DNA of 64,000 nt from Pseudarthrobacter sulfonivorans (GTDB lineage Bacteria; Actinomycetota; Actinomycetes; Actinomycetales; Micrococcaceae). The notes beneath the pieces are model-generated. The model saw only the letters and a program-made list of their open reading frames with translations. It was not told the DNA's origin and did not search any database. The DNA lies in NCBI RefSeq assembly GCF_024391045.1, contig NZ_JANFCZ010000014.1, forward strand, positions 32,352 through 96,351, read 5' to 3'. The stretch's first letter is position 1, and every line of letters starts with the position of its first letter. Position numbers and translations under genes: made by a program. Below are positions 1 to 10,500 of this stretch, in pieces.

Positions 1-30
1 ACGTCCGTACTGCTTCACGTCTGTACTGCT

Positions 31-432
31 TCACGTCCGGGACGATCCGAAGGTCCCGGACCTCCCCGTGTCGGGGGTCCCGCCCAGCAGCGTGGACAGG
101 GAGTTCCAGCGGGCGATCTCGCAGCCGTCCGTCCGCCGGAAGACCGCCCGCACCGGGCGTCCGTGAAAGGTGCCGGTGACTTCGGCCACCTGCGGACCGC
201 CATACTGCTGGGTACAGAGGCGCGGCGGTCCCGGTTTGGGGAAGAAGATGTCCTCGCCGAACCGCTCCACAGCCTCCAGGGCGGCGCCGGGTGCCGGGAG
301 GGTGGAGCCCTCCAGGACCCTGCCGCCGGCCGCCACCAGCCGGAACACATACTCGCCGGCGTCAGGCTCCTCCCGGAGCGTGATGGCCAGGTCCACCCGG
401 TCAACCGGTTCCGGAACCGCCGGGGCGGTCAT
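31..432 (-). CDS. SSI-type protease-inhibitor-like protein, short form
   Basis: A 133-residue protein whose second half resembles the Streptomyces subtilisin inhibitor (SSI) family: Cys73 followed by a QQYGGPQ segment, then Cys104 in a DGCEIARW context, the spacing of the second SSI disulfide. The first SSI cysteine pair is absent and there is no signal peptide, so the product appears cytoplasmic and may not inhibit an extracellular protease. The start was placed at 432 because its ATG overlaps the TGA of the upstream gene (ATGA), which implies translational coupling; a longer reading frame upstream lies inside that gene. It is the third gene of a three-gene minus-strand set whose first gene encodes another SSI-like protein. 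The family call is from motif resemblance only. Confidence 0.6.
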   Translation of the reverse strand: MTAPAVPEPVDRVDLAITLREEPDAGEYVFRLVAAGGRVLEGSTLPAPGAALEAVERFGEDIFFPKPGPPRLCTQQYGGPQVAEVTGTFHGRPVRAVFRRTDGCEIARWNSLSTLLGGTPDTGRSGTFGSSRT

Positions 433-1370
433 GCTGTTGCCGCCACACTGAGCGGTGCCAGCGCTTGTGCCAGGCGCCCGCGGAGTACAGCGGCCTCGGA
501 CGCGAAGGCCCGCTGGTGTTCCACATAAGCGGCTTTGCCCGCCGGTGTTTCGATCGCGATGGGCGGGTAGCCCCACTCTGCCAGGTCATAGGGCGAGGCC
601 TGCATGTCCATGGTCCGGATCCGCCAGGAGAGCTCGAAGCAGTCCATGACCAGCTCACTGGGCAGCGCGGGCAGCAGTTTGTAGGCCCACTTGTAGAGGT
701 CCATGTTGGCGTGCAGGCAGCCGGGCTGCTCCATGTGCCGCTGGTTTTCGCGGCTGGGCGTCAGTTCGTTGAGCCCGAGGGCATCGGGGGTATAGAAGCG
801 GAAGGCGTCAAAGTGTGAGCACCGGATCCGGTTGTCCTCCACCACTTTGTCCGTACCCTCGGGACCCAGCCTCAGTTGCAGGTACTCGTGCCGCAGGTCG
901 AATTTGTCCTGGCGGTAGACCATGGCCCACTCGTGCAGCCCAAAGCAGCCGAACTGGGCCGGCCGGGCCGCGGTTCCGCGGAGAATGATTTCCGCGAACG
1001 CCACAGCTTCCCGCCGGTCGGCCAAAAAGGCAGCGCGGTCAAAAGTGACCGCCACGCTCCCTGGGGGCAGCCCCGCAGCGGCGAGTTCGCCGTCGTCGAG
1101 CATTTTGTAGTGCTTCCACCCTGCGCGCGCGGCCGCACCTTCGCCGGTGAGTACGACGCCGGCGCCCGGGTGCCAGCGCAGCAGCTGGCCGGGTTTCTGG
1201 GTGTAGTAGGTGAAGAGGAAATCCTCCACAGGGTGCTTCCGCCCCGCCGACCGGCGGGCAAGGTAGGGATCGGAGTAACGGCGGACGCGTTGCTGGTGCG
1301 CCTCCTCTCGGACACGCCAGGCCTCCGCCGTCAACAGGCTAAAGTGCTCCACCGGTGGCACCCAGGACAT
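429..1370 (-). CDS. conserved actinobacterial protein, putative 3-methyladenine DNA glycosylase
   Basis: A 313-residue soluble protein. From memory, close relatives in Arthrobacter and other actinobacteria are commonly annotated as 3-methyladenine DNA glycosylase, but I see no helix-hairpin-helix GPD motif and the function should be treated as unproven. Conserved-looking blocks include HPVEDFLFTYY near residue 46, a GCFGLHEWAMVYR block in the middle, and a DLYKWAYKLLPALPSELVMDCF block in the C-terminal third. The length is complete. Its start lies 32 nt inside the 3' end of the upstream lipoprotein gene and its stop overlaps the downstream SSI-like gene by 4 nt, so the three genes are almost certainly one translation-coupled operon. 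Confidence 0.65.
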   Translation of the reverse strand: MSWVPPVEHFSLLTAEAWRVREEAHQQRVRRYSDPYLARRSAGRKHPVEDFLFTYYTQKPGQLLRWHPGAGVVLTGEGAAARAGWKHYKMLDDGELAAAGLPPGSVAVTFDRAAFLADRREAVAFAEIILRGTAARPAQFGCFGLHEWAMVYRQDKFDLRHEYLQLRLGPEGTDKVVEDNRIRCSHFDAFRFYTPDALGLNELTPSRENQRHMEQPGCLHANMDLYKWAYKLLPALPSELVMDCFELSWRIRTMDMQASPYDLAEWGYPPIAIETPAGKAAYVEHQRAFASEAAVLRGRLAQALAPLSVAATA

Positions 1371-1902
1371 CCTCGGCTGCTTTCCAGGCGCTAATTTCGC
1401 AGCCGTTGGTCAGGGCGAAGGACGTATCCACGGGGGTGTCGTCCACGATGCCGGTCACCGTGGCCGTCTGCGGGCCGCCGTACTGTTCGGTGCACGCCCG
1501 GTCTTTCGGTTTTGGAGCAGGGGTGAGGAGCGCGGCGTTGTTTTTGAGCGCGGCGCAGGCAGCATCAGCTTTGGGGTGTTTGCTTTCCGCGGTGGGGACT
1601 CCGTCCCGGCAGACGAGCGTGTAGTTCACGGCCGGTTCGGTGGCGGACGGCTTCACCATGATGGCAAGTTCTGCATTCCCGGCGCCGGGGCCCGCCGTCG
1701 GGGCCAGGGGTGCTGAAGGGGACGGCGCCGGAACGGTAGTCTCAGTGTCCGGAGCCGGGGTGCTTGAGCCGCCCTGGCTGGCGGAGGAACTGGCAGTCGG
1801 GCCACCGGATGATGGAGCGGGGTTGTTGGGCGTGGCGGTGCACGCGGCGAGCCCGGCCACGGCGAGAATCGCCAAGAACGGCCGTACTGTTCGCAAAGGC
1901 AT
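1339..1902 (-). CDS. SSI-domain lipoprotein
   Basis: A 187-residue secreted lipoprotein. Residues 1-21 form a lipoprotein signal with the lipobox LAAC (Cys21). A Pro/Ser/Thr-rich spacer runs to about residue 75, followed by an SSI-like domain with all four expected cysteines: Cys98 in LVCRDGVP, Cys116, Cys137 in CTEQYGGPQ, and Cys168 in NGCEISAW. This is the full disulfide pattern of subtilisin inhibitors, so a membrane-anchored serine-protease inhibitor on the outer face is plausible. It heads the operon: the next gene starts inside its last 32 nt. The region corresponding to the P1 reactive loop cannot be assigned with confidence. Confidence 0.7.
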   Translation of the reverse strand: MPLRTVRPFLAILAVAGLAACTATPNNPAPSSGGPTASSSASQGGSSTPAPDTETTVPAPSPSAPLAPTAGPGAGNAELAIMVKPSATEPAVNYTLVCRDGVPTAESKHPKADAACAALKNNAALLTPAPKPKDRACTEQYGGPQTATVTGIVDDTPVDTSFALTNGCEISAWKAAEDVLGATGGAL

Positions 1903-1926
1903 GAACCCTCCTAGGTTGTTGCCATT

Positions 1927-2409
1927 TTACGCGCTGCCGGCGTCCGCGTGGTCTGTCCCCGTGGCGGCGATGAGCGCCATCATCGAGCCGTGCAGTTCAC
2001 GTACCTGTTCGCGGGTCAGACCCAACCGGTTCATCATGGTGCCCGGGACGGCCAGTGCCTGTTGCCGCAACTCGGCGCCCGCAGGGGTCAGCCCCACGGC
2101 CAGGCTGCGTTCATTTCCGTCCACCCGCTGGCGTGTGACGAAACCGGCTTCCTCCAGCCGCCGAAGAAGTGGCGAAATGGTGGCTGGCGCCTGGGCCAGG
2201 GCCTCGCTGATGTTCCGCAGCGTCCGGGGCGCCGACTCCCACAGGCAGAGCATCACGAGATACTGCGGGTGGGTCAGGCCCAATTTGTCCAGGACCGGTT
2301 TGTAGGCGCCTACGACGCTCCTGGATGCCACGGTGAGGGCAAAGCAGAGTTGCTGCTCCAGCAGAAGATCGTTGTCCTGATGGTGCGTGGCGTCAGAAAT
2401 TGCCGTCAT
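1927..2409 (-). CDS. OhrR-type MarR family redox regulator
   Basis: A 160-residue winged-helix repressor of the OhrR subgroup. The N-terminal LEQQLCFAL segment matches the position of the peroxide-sensing cysteine of Bacillus OhrR (Cys22 here), and the YKPVLDKLGLTHPQYLVMLCLWE block and the ERS wing segment also follow that family. OhrR proteins derepress organic-hydroperoxide resistance genes when this cysteine is oxidised. A GTG lies one codon earlier, but the ATG at 2409 sits 6 nt from a GGAGG, the better spacing. An AT-rich palindrome just upstream (2421-2442) is a probable operator. No ohr gene is in the window; the divergent neighbour is a small unknown gene. Confidence 0.85.
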   Translation of the reverse strand: MTAISDATHHQDNDLLLEQQLCFALTVASRSVVGAYKPVLDKLGLTHPQYLVMLCLWESAPRTLRNISEALAQAPATISPLLRRLEEAGFVTRQRVDGNERSLAVGLTPAGAELRQQALAVPGTMMNRLGLTREQVRELHGSMMALIAATGTDHADAGSA

Positions 2410-2420
2410 CACAATCCTCC

Positions 2421-2442
2421 AATAGTTAGTGCACTAATTATT
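2421..2442. promoter_or_regulatory. palindromic operator candidate for the OhrR/MarR protein
   Basis: The core TTAGTGCACTAA (2426-2437) is a perfect 12-bp palindrome. After one unpaired position on each side, AATA and TATT extend the symmetry, giving a 22-bp near-palindrome with AT-rich ends. It lies 12 nt upstream of the regulator start and 48 nt before the divergent gene at 2490, the normal place for an autoregulated MarR operator controlling both directions. Assignment to this regulator is inferred from position. Confidence 0.55.
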
Positions 2443-2489
2443 AGCGTACACTGAACTGAGAAATTGGTTCTATCGAAGGGTTCACTTCC

Positions 2490-2732
2490 ATGGGCAAAGG
2501 CAAGTCAGCGGACAAGGGCAACGCGTCCCAGCGGTTTATGCGGGCCACCGGCAAGCTCAGGGTCATTTTTGGCCCCGCCAACCGCAGCTCCCTGGTCCAC
2601 GACATGACCGAAGAGAACCGGGCTCTCCTGGTCCAGCGTGAGCGGGAAACCCAGCAGTGGGAAACGGTCACCCGCCCGGACGGCAGCACCTATGTTGTGC
2701 CCCGGAACCCGGGCGACCAGTCCCTGCGCTGA
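2490..2732 (+). CDS. small charged protein, paralogue A of a tandem pair
   Basis: An 80-residue, highly charged protein with no signal peptide or membrane segment. The N-terminus is Lys-rich (MGKGKSADKG), followed by an ATGKLRVIFGPANR block, an acidic/helical middle, and a C-terminal TRPDGSTYVVPR strand. The next gene encodes a protein with the same layout (LRFFFGPATR near the start, HHYAVRRDD near the end), so the two are paralogues. I do not recognise a characterised family. It is divergent from the OhrR-type regulator and shares its operator region, so it could be a redox-regulated target, which is inference. Confidence 0.7.
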   Translation: MGKGKSADKGNASQRFMRATGKLRVIFGPANRSSLVHDMTEENRALLVQRERETQQWETVTRPDGSTYVVPRNPGDQSLR

Positions 2733-2837
2733 GAACCCTGCCGGGGCCTTTTCCGGGCTGCGGGCGTAAAATGGGGGCACTGACTCCAGGAGGAGCCAGT
2801 TGCTCTTCGCCCGCACAGTGGGAAGGGGGTGGAAACA

Positions 2838-3053
2838 ATGGGACATGCTCTCACCGGTTTTATGAATACCACCGATCGGCTCCGGTTCTTCTTTGGACCG
2901 GCAACACGCCTTGACTCTGATACGCCAGTAGTGCACGCGCATGATGAGTTCGAGCAGGCCTCCGAAGAGGACCTTTCCCACTTCGTGGTGGAAACCGATT
3001 CCGCGGGACACCACTACGCAGTGCGCCGCGACGACCTCGACAAGCAAACCTGA
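2838..3053 (+). CDS. small charged protein, paralogue B of a tandem pair
   Basis: A 71-residue acidic protein paralogous to the upstream gene: it shares the DRLRFFFGPATR block and the C-terminal YAVRRDD strand. The start was taken as ATG 2838, preceded by a G-rich Shine-Dalgarno stretch (GGAAGGGGGTGG) about 5 nt away; an in-frame GTG nine nt earlier would sit inside that stretch. No transmembrane segment, cysteine or catalytic motif is visible. It is separated from paralogue A by about 105 nt and followed 14 nt later by a large inverted repeat that probably ends its transcript. Function unknown. Confidence 0.65.
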   Translation: MGHALTGFMNTTDRLRFFFGPATRLDSDTPVVHAHDEFEQASEEDLSHFVVETDSAGHHYAVRRDDLDKQT

Positions 3054-3066
3054 TCCAACCAAAAAG

Positions 3067-3129
3067 CAACGCGGGGTCATTTCCGGCTCAATAACTCGTC
3101 GTTATTGAGCCGGAAATGACCCCGCGTTG
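3067..3129. terminator. 29-bp perfect inverted repeat, probable bidirectional terminator
   Basis: The arms 3067-3095 and 3101-3129 are perfectly complementary over 29 bp with a 5-nt loop (TCGTC). The core reads GCGGGGTCATTTCCGGCTCA. It lies between the convergent small gene (ends 3053) and lysC (ends 3149), so it can serve transcripts from both sides. There is no proper U-tract, and the stem is two to three times longer than a typical terminator, so a dispersed palindromic repeat is an alternative explanation. Confidence 0.7.
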
Positions 3130-3148
3130 TTCTTAAAACCAGGGGCGG

Positions 3149-4507
<1,359 letters not shown>

Positions 4508-4715
4508 GCGCGTACCTTCACTGGATCAATCGGGGGAGGTCAGGCACGGCCATTGCGGTTGGACGGCGTGACGTGTTCAGGCCAGTTTATCGCTGCAGGC
4601 CGCCGGGGCAGAATTGTGACCGAATCTCAGCCATACGGCGCACACTGCCACAGCGGCTCCGGGCGTAGGCTCAGACGCGTATGCATGCAACGGTTGGGGG
4701 ACAGGTGCTCGGGGA

Positions 4716-5687
4716 ATGACAGCAAACCAGGACAAAATGGATCTGCCCGCGCGGCCCGGGGACCCTGGCGGCGACGGGATTACTGCGGTGGGGGTGAGCC
4801 GCAGCTTCGGGCAGGTGCGCGCCGTCGAGCATATGGATTTCCATGCGCCGGCCGGCAAAGTTACCGCCCTGATCGGGCCCAACGGGGCCGGCAAAACGAC
4901 GCTGTTGCTGATGCTGGCCTCCCTGCTGGCGCCGGATGCCGGGACGATCACGGTGGCGGGGCTTGATCCTCAGCACCACCGTGCCGAGGTGCGCCGACGG
5001 ATCGGTTGGATGCCGGACACGCTGGGCGTGTGGGAGTCACTGACGGCCCGGGAGATCCTCACGCAGATGGCACGCTTCTACCAGCTGCCCAAGGACGGGA
5101 TAGCCGGGCGCGTCGCGGAGATGCTGGACCGCGTCCGGCTGGCCGAGCTCGCCGACCAGCCGGCCCGGGTGCTCTCCCGGGGCCAGCAGCAGCGGCTGAG
5201 CCTGGCGCGCGCCCTGATCCATGACCCGTCCGTCCTGCTCCTCGATGAGCCGGCGTCCGGCCTGGACCCGGGATCGCGGGTGGAACTGCGCGTGATGCTG
5301 CGGCAGCTTGCGGCGGAAGGAAAGTCCGTGGTGGTCTCCTCCCACGTGCTCAGTGAGCTTGACGAAATTGCCGACGCCGCCGTGTTCGTCAACCGCGGAC
5401 GGACCATCCGGCACCAGTCCACCGACGAGGCGGCCGCCGCCGGCCGGCGCTATGCCATCTCCGCCACGGACGGCGCGCCGCTCGCCGCCAAGCTCACCGA
5501 ACTGGGCCTGGCCTTCCGGGTGGAGGACGGCCGCCGCCCTGCCGTCAGCCTGATGCTGATGAACGACGACGACGCCGCGCGGCTGTTGCGCGACCTGGTG
5601 CTGGGTGGGGTGTCGGTCAGGTCCTTCGCTCCCGCTTCGGGTGCCCTGGAAGAGACGTACATGAACCTCGAGGGGGAGCAGCGATGA
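4716..5687 (+). CDS. ABC transporter ATP-binding protein
   Basis: A 323-residue ABC ATPase: Walker A GPNGAGKTT at residues 54-62, signature LSRGQ at 153-157, Walker B VLLLDEPASGLD from about 173, and the H-loop in VVSSHVLSELDEIAD. The C-terminal 90 residues form an extra domain, as in ABC-2-type exporters. Its stop overlaps the start of the downstream permease (ATGA at 5684), so the two form one transporter. Its substrate is not evident; this class includes exporters of drugs, lantibiotics and polymers. It is divergent from lysC with about 200 nt between them. Confidence 0.9.
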   Translation: MTANQDKMDLPARPGDPGGDGITAVGVSRSFGQVRAVEHMDFHAPAGKVTALIGPNGAGKTTLLLMLASLLAPDAGTITVAGLDPQHHRAEVRRRIGWMPDTLGVWESLTAREILTQMARFYQLPKDGIAGRVAEMLDRVRLAELADQPARVLSRGQQQRLSLARALIHDPSVLLLDEPASGLDPGSRVELRVMLRQLAAEGKSVVVSSHVLSELDEIADAAVFVNRGRTIRHQSTDEAAAAGRRYAISATDGAPLAAKLTELGLAFRVEDGRRPAVSLMLMNDDDAARLLRDLVLGGVSVRSFAPASGALEETYMNLEGEQR

Positions 5688-6835
5688 GCCAGCTGACCGA
5701 AACAACCCAGCACCCGCCCACGCACGGCCGTGGCGCCGGTTACCTCGGTGGTATCCGGGACGTGGTGGTCCTTGAGCTCAAGCAGCGGCTCCGTTCACGC
5801 GGCTGGTACATCATGCTGGGCATCTGGTTCGTCCTGACCGGCCTGGTGACCTGGCTGACGTGGGCCGCCTGGAATGCCCAGAATGAAGCGCAGCGGTCCT
5901 ACTCAAACTTCATGCCGGCCCAGACGGGGCCGGGGTCCATGATCTTCGAAGTGGTGCTGGCCTTCGTCCTCCTTTTCGCTTTGCTGGTGGCGCCGGCGCT
6001 CTCCGCCAACGCCGTCAACGGCGACCGCGCCGGCGGCACCCTTGCCATCCTGCAGGTGACCCTGCTCAAGCCCGGCCAGATCCTGTGGGGGAAGTTCTTC
6101 GCCGCGTGGGCGGCCGCCCTGGCGTTCCTGGTTGCCAGCACACCCTTCCTGATCATCGGCGTCGCCCTGGGCGGCATGACTCCCGGGCACGTTCTGGTGG
6201 CCCTGCTGATGCTGGCTGTGGAGGTGGGCGTGGTGTGTTCCATCGGCGTCGGGATATCCGCACTGGCGGGGCGGCCGCTGTTCTCCATTGTGGTCACCTA
6301 CCTTGCTGTGGCCGGGCTCGTTTTCGGCTCACTTATTGCCTTCGGCCTGGGTACCGGGCTCTCGCAGGGCACCATCATGGCCAATCAGGCCCAGTACCGC
6401 GGCTATGCACCGTATGAGCCGCTGCAGGAGCAGCCCGCGCCCACTGAACCCGAATACACGTGCTCCGGACCGCTGCTGCCACAGCCGGCAGTGCACACTG
6501 AACGGGTGGCGTGGATGCTGGCCATGAACCCCTACGTGGTGGTGGCCGATGCCATCCCTTACCCGGTACGGACCTCGACTGCGTACGGTATGTCGTCACC
6601 CGTGGGCGCCATTGAAACCATCAGCCAGGGTGCCCGCTACGCCATGGCGGGGCCGGATGGCACCTACCCGTGCGCAAACGGGGAAGCCAAGCCCCGCTAT
6701 CTGGCGCAGAGCACCCCTCTGTGGCCGCTGGGGCTGGGCCTGCAGCTTGTGGTCGCGGGGCTGCTGATGTGGCTGGGATGGCGCTCGCTGCGCACCCCCG
6801 CGCACAGGCTGGCGCGGGGTACGCGAATCGCCTGA
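5684..6835 (+). CDS. ABC-2 type transporter permease
   Basis: A 383-residue integral membrane protein, partner of the preceding ATPase (4-nt overlap). After a cytoplasmic N-terminus with VVVLELKQRLRSRGWY, the first membrane helix is IMLGIWFVLTGLVTWLTW. A further run of helices lies between about residues 85 and 230, then a large hydrophilic loop with a Cys-containing segment, and a final helix near residues 347-365. The NAVNGDRAGGTLAILQVT stretch is typical of ABC-2 permeases. The gene ends 6 nt before the convergent recR stop, with no separate terminator visible. Confidence 0.85.
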   Translation: MSQLTETTQHPPTHGRGAGYLGGIRDVVVLELKQRLRSRGWYIMLGIWFVLTGLVTWLTWAAWNAQNEAQRSYSNFMPAQTGPGSMIFEVVLAFVLLFALLVAPALSANAVNGDRAGGTLAILQVTLLKPGQILWGKFFAAWAAALAFLVASTPFLIIGVALGGMTPGHVLVALLMLAVEVGVVCSIGVGISALAGRPLFSIVVTYLAVAGLVFGSLIAFGLGTGLSQGTIMANQAQYRGYAPYEPLQEQPAPTEPEYTCSGPLLPQPAVHTERVAWMLAMNPYVVVADAIPYPVRTSTAYGMSSPVGAIETISQGARYAMAGPDGTYPCANGEAKPRYLAQSTPLWPLGLGLQLVVAGLLMWLGWRSLRTPAHRLARGTRIA

Positions 6836-6841
6836 GCCGGC

Positions 6842-7441
6842 CTAGGTCAGGGCGTTACGGCGGCCTTCGAAGGCGCGTCCGAGGGTGACCTCGTCGGCGT
6901 ACTCAAGGTCGCCGCCCACGGGCAGGCCCGAGGCGAGCCGGGTGACGGCGATGCCGATGGTCTTCAGCATCCGGGCAAGGTAGGTCGCCGTCGCTTCACC
7001 CTCGAGGTTGGGGTCGGTGGCGATGATCACTTCCTGGATGGCGCCGTCGTTCAGCCGAGTCAGGAGTTCACGGATCCGCAACTGCTCCGGTCCCACCCCC
7101 GCGATGGGGTTTATGGCACCGCCGAGTACGTGATACCGGCCACGGAAGGAGCGGGTGCGTTCCACCGCGAGCACGTCCTTGGATTCCTCCACCACACAGA
7201 TGACGGACGGGTCGCGCCGCGGATCCCGGCAGATGTTGCACAGGTCCTGCTCGGTGACGTTGCCGCACACGGTGCAGAATTTGACCCGCTCCTTCACCGT
7301 GGTGATGGCTTCGACGAGCCGTTTCATATCCTGGGGATCGGCTTCGAGGATGTGGAAGGCAAGCCGTTGGGCGGACTTGGGACCGACTCCGGGAAGGCGT
7401 CCGAGCTCGTCGATCAGCTCTTGGACTGCGCCTTCGTACAC
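6842..7441 (-). CDS. recR: recombination protein RecR
   Basis: RecR, 199 residues, the normal length. It acts with RecO and RecF to load RecA on single-strand gaps. Visible features are the helix-hairpin-helix around residues 14-27 ([14 protein letters not shown]), the C4 zinc finger Cys56, Cys59, Cys68 and Cys71, the Toprim domain from about residue 80 (VICVVEE, then [12 protein letters not shown]), and the C-terminal [15 protein letters not shown] block. It follows dnaX by about 60 nt on the same strand, the standard dnaX-recR order. Confidence 0.98.
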   Translation of the reverse strand: MYEGAVQELIDELGRLPGVGPKSAQRLAFHILEADPQDMKRLVEAITTVKERVKFCTVCGNVTEQDLCNICRDPRRDPSVICVVEESKDVLAVERTRSFRGRYHVLGGAINPIAGVGPEQLRIRELLTRLNDGAIQEVIIATDPNLEGEATATYLARMLKTIGIAVTRLASGLPVGGDLEYADEVTLGRAFEGRRNALT

Positions 7442-7504
7442 GTTTTCCTCTTTTGGCTTGGTTTGGATGGTGAATGCAACGGCGGCTGCGGCTGCGGCGC
7501 GCGG

Positions 7505-10500
7505 CTAGAAACGGGGAACGATCGGGGTTCCGTCCGGGGAGCGCTCCTCGATCAGTTTCCCGCCCAGAATACGCTCGACGGCGGCACGTCCGAAGACCCC
7601 CGATTCCTCGATCGTTTCATCGTCCGCACTCGGGATGTCCTGAACATACGTCGCGGTTTCCGCGCGGGCAGGGGCTTTGGCGCGCCCGGCCTCGGCCTCA
7701 GGACTGTTAGAAAGCCGCTGGTACAGACTTTGCCGTGCCTGGGCCGCCGAAGCGGACGTTGCCCGGGCGGGTTGCAGGGGTGCCGGAGCCACGGCGGCCG
7801 CCACAGGTTGTACCGGCGCCGACGACGCCATGGCATACTCGCGGACCTCGGCCCGGCCATGGCCGGCAGCGTCCGGGACCGGCGCTGCAGGGTGGCTTGC
7901 CGGCCCACCGGGTTCGCGTGCGGCACCGGCGGGGTCGCCCAAGGGACGGCTGGGCGCTGCCGGCGGCAGGCCCCAGCTGGCGTCGGCTGCAGACTGCGTG
8001 CTGACCGCGGCCGGGGGAACCTGGGCGGTGGCAGGCTCGTAGTCAGGTGCCGGCGCGGCAACGGTTTCCTCCGCACCGGATGTCGCCGGCCTTTTCCCAA
8101 CGTTTGGTTCTGTGCCTATGACCCAAACGCCGGGAGCCTGCTCGACGGCGCGACCCCAGGGATCGTGCGACGTGTCTGCCGGTGGAGTGACTGCGGCAGC
8201 GCCGGCGACGGGTGGCGTGCTGACGGCGGCCTGCGGCCGGGCACCCTTGGCGGCGGGCTGTTTGCCGGTCCGGTGCGCGGCGGCCCCGGGCTGGACGCCT
8301 GCCGGCACCGACTTCGCCGCCGTGCGCCGTGGTTCGGCCGGAGCCGATGGATCCCAATCCATGGGCGGTTCCTCCTCCAGCGGAGGAGCGTCCTCGTCCC
8401 GGGGGGGACCCCAGCCGTCGTCGGAGTAGGCGTAGGAGCCGGCATCGGGCTCGGTGGGACGTGGCTGAACCTGCGGGCCCGGCACCTGTTCACGGCGGGG
8501 CTCTTCGGCAAGGGCGTTGTCGACTGGCTTGTGCGAAGCCGGCCCCACACTTGGTGGGGCCGCCTGTGTCGCGGCAGGGGCTGCGGTTGGAGGAGCGTAC
8601 GCAACAGGGGCCGCTTCGGTGACCGGAGCGGTGTCGGCGGAAGGGGCCGCTTCGGCGGGCGCGGCCACGTGGGTAGGGGGCGCAGTATAGGCAGGCGGGG
8701 CCGCAGCGCTCGCCGCCGGTGCCAGTCCCCAGGCTACGTCCGCCGAGCTGGGCGTGGAGTGCGGGGGCTGTGGGCTAGCGGGTGCTTTTGGGTTTGGCTC
8801 AGAGCTCGCTGAACTGTTGGCGGCACCGGCGACGGCGGTGATCTGGCAGTCGATGCCCACTGTTTTGTGGATCGCCTGACGGAGGTTCTCCGAGTGGTCA
8901 GCCCGGCCGAAAGCGCCCGCCAAACCTGATGTGGTGAAAGCGAGCGTCAGGACCTGGCCATCGAAGGCGCCTACCTGGGCGTTCGGTTCCACCAGGGCCC
9001 AGGTGCTGCGCTTGATCTTGGACAGCGTCTGAAGGACCTCGGGCCAGGCACGGCGCAGGACCTCAACGTCGCCTGTCGCGGCGGGGCCGGCGGGGCCGAC
9101 GGGGCCAGCGGGGCTGGCCGGGCCAGCCGGAACGGAGGGCGCCGAAGGGGCAGGCCGCTGCTGCGGGGCTGCCGGGGGACGGGTGCCGGCGGACTCGTCC
9201 ACCGGCCAGTCGTTGGTGCTGACCCGCGGCGGCGTGAGCGGTGTCCGGCCATCGTTGGCCCCTGCTGCGTGCTGCCCTGCAAGGCCGGAACCGGGCTGGG
9301 CTGCCGGCGGGGAGGCAGGCGCTGAGGACTCCGGTGCGGACAGTATTGAGGAAGCGGCGGCCGCAGGAACCGGAGACGCCTGAGCCGCTGCTGCCTGAGC
9401 GGGCACTTCAGGGGCGGAGGCCGCCGGAGCAGAGGTCGCCGACGGCCGTGCCGCTGGCGCCGGACTTGCCGGCACCTCTGGAGCCGGTGCCGGGACGGCC
9501 TGATCGGGAGCGGCCGAAACGGGAGCAGCCTGAACAGGGGCGGCCGGGACGGCCGTGCCTGCCGGGGTGGCAGCCCCGGCGTCGGCGTTCCCGCCGTAGT
9601 TCAGCCGGCGCTCCACGCGGTCGATCCGGGCAGCGATCCCGCGTTCGGTCTGTTCCGAACTGGGGAGCAGGATGCGGGCGCAAAGGAGTTCCAGGTGGAG
9701 CCGGGGCGACGTGGCACCGGTCATTTCCGTCAGTGCCGTGTTGGTGACGTCTGCGGCGCGGGACAATTCAGCGGCGCCCAGGTTGTGCGCCTGGTTCTGA
9801 AGCCTGGCGATCTGGTCCGCCGGCATGCCGCGGAGGATCACCTGTGCGCTTTCGGGCATCGCCTGGACAATGATGAGGTCGCGGAAGCGTTCCAGCAGGT
9901 CCTCGACGAACCGGCGGGGGTCGTGGCCGGTCTGGATGACGCGGTCCACCGCCTTGAAGACGGTGCCGGCATCGGAGGCAGCGACGGCCTCCACCACGTC
10001 ATCGAGCAGTGACGCGTGCGTGTAGCCGAGGAGGGCCACGGCAAGCTCGTAGTCCAGGCCGTTGGCGCCGGCGCCGGCCATCAGCTGGTCCAGTACGGAC
10101 AGGGAATCGCGGACCGATCCGCCGCCGGCCCTGACCACCAGGGACAGCACGCCCGGGGCAACGGGAACGTTTTCCCGGTTGCACAGCAGTTCCAGGTACG
10201 CCATCAGCGGCTCGGGCGGTACCAGCCGGAACGGGTAGTGGTGGGTGCGGGAGCGGATGGTGCCGATGACTTTGTCCGGCTCCGTGGTGGCGAAGATGAA
10301 CTTGATGTGCTCCGGCGGCTCTTCGACGATCTTGAGGAGGGCGTTGAAGCCGGCCGGCGTGACCATGTGGGCCTCATCGATGATGAAGATCTTGTAGCGG
10401 TCACGCACAGGGGCGTAGGTTGCGCGTTCGCGAAGGTCGCGGGCGTCGTCCACGCCGCCGTGGCTGGCGGCGTCGATCTCGATGACGTCAAGGGATCCGG

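Noticed and set aside
7130..8812. 560-codon plus-strand open frame
   Set aside because: Antisense shadow of dnaX/recR; Gly/Arg/Cys-rich composition without domains and no start signals.
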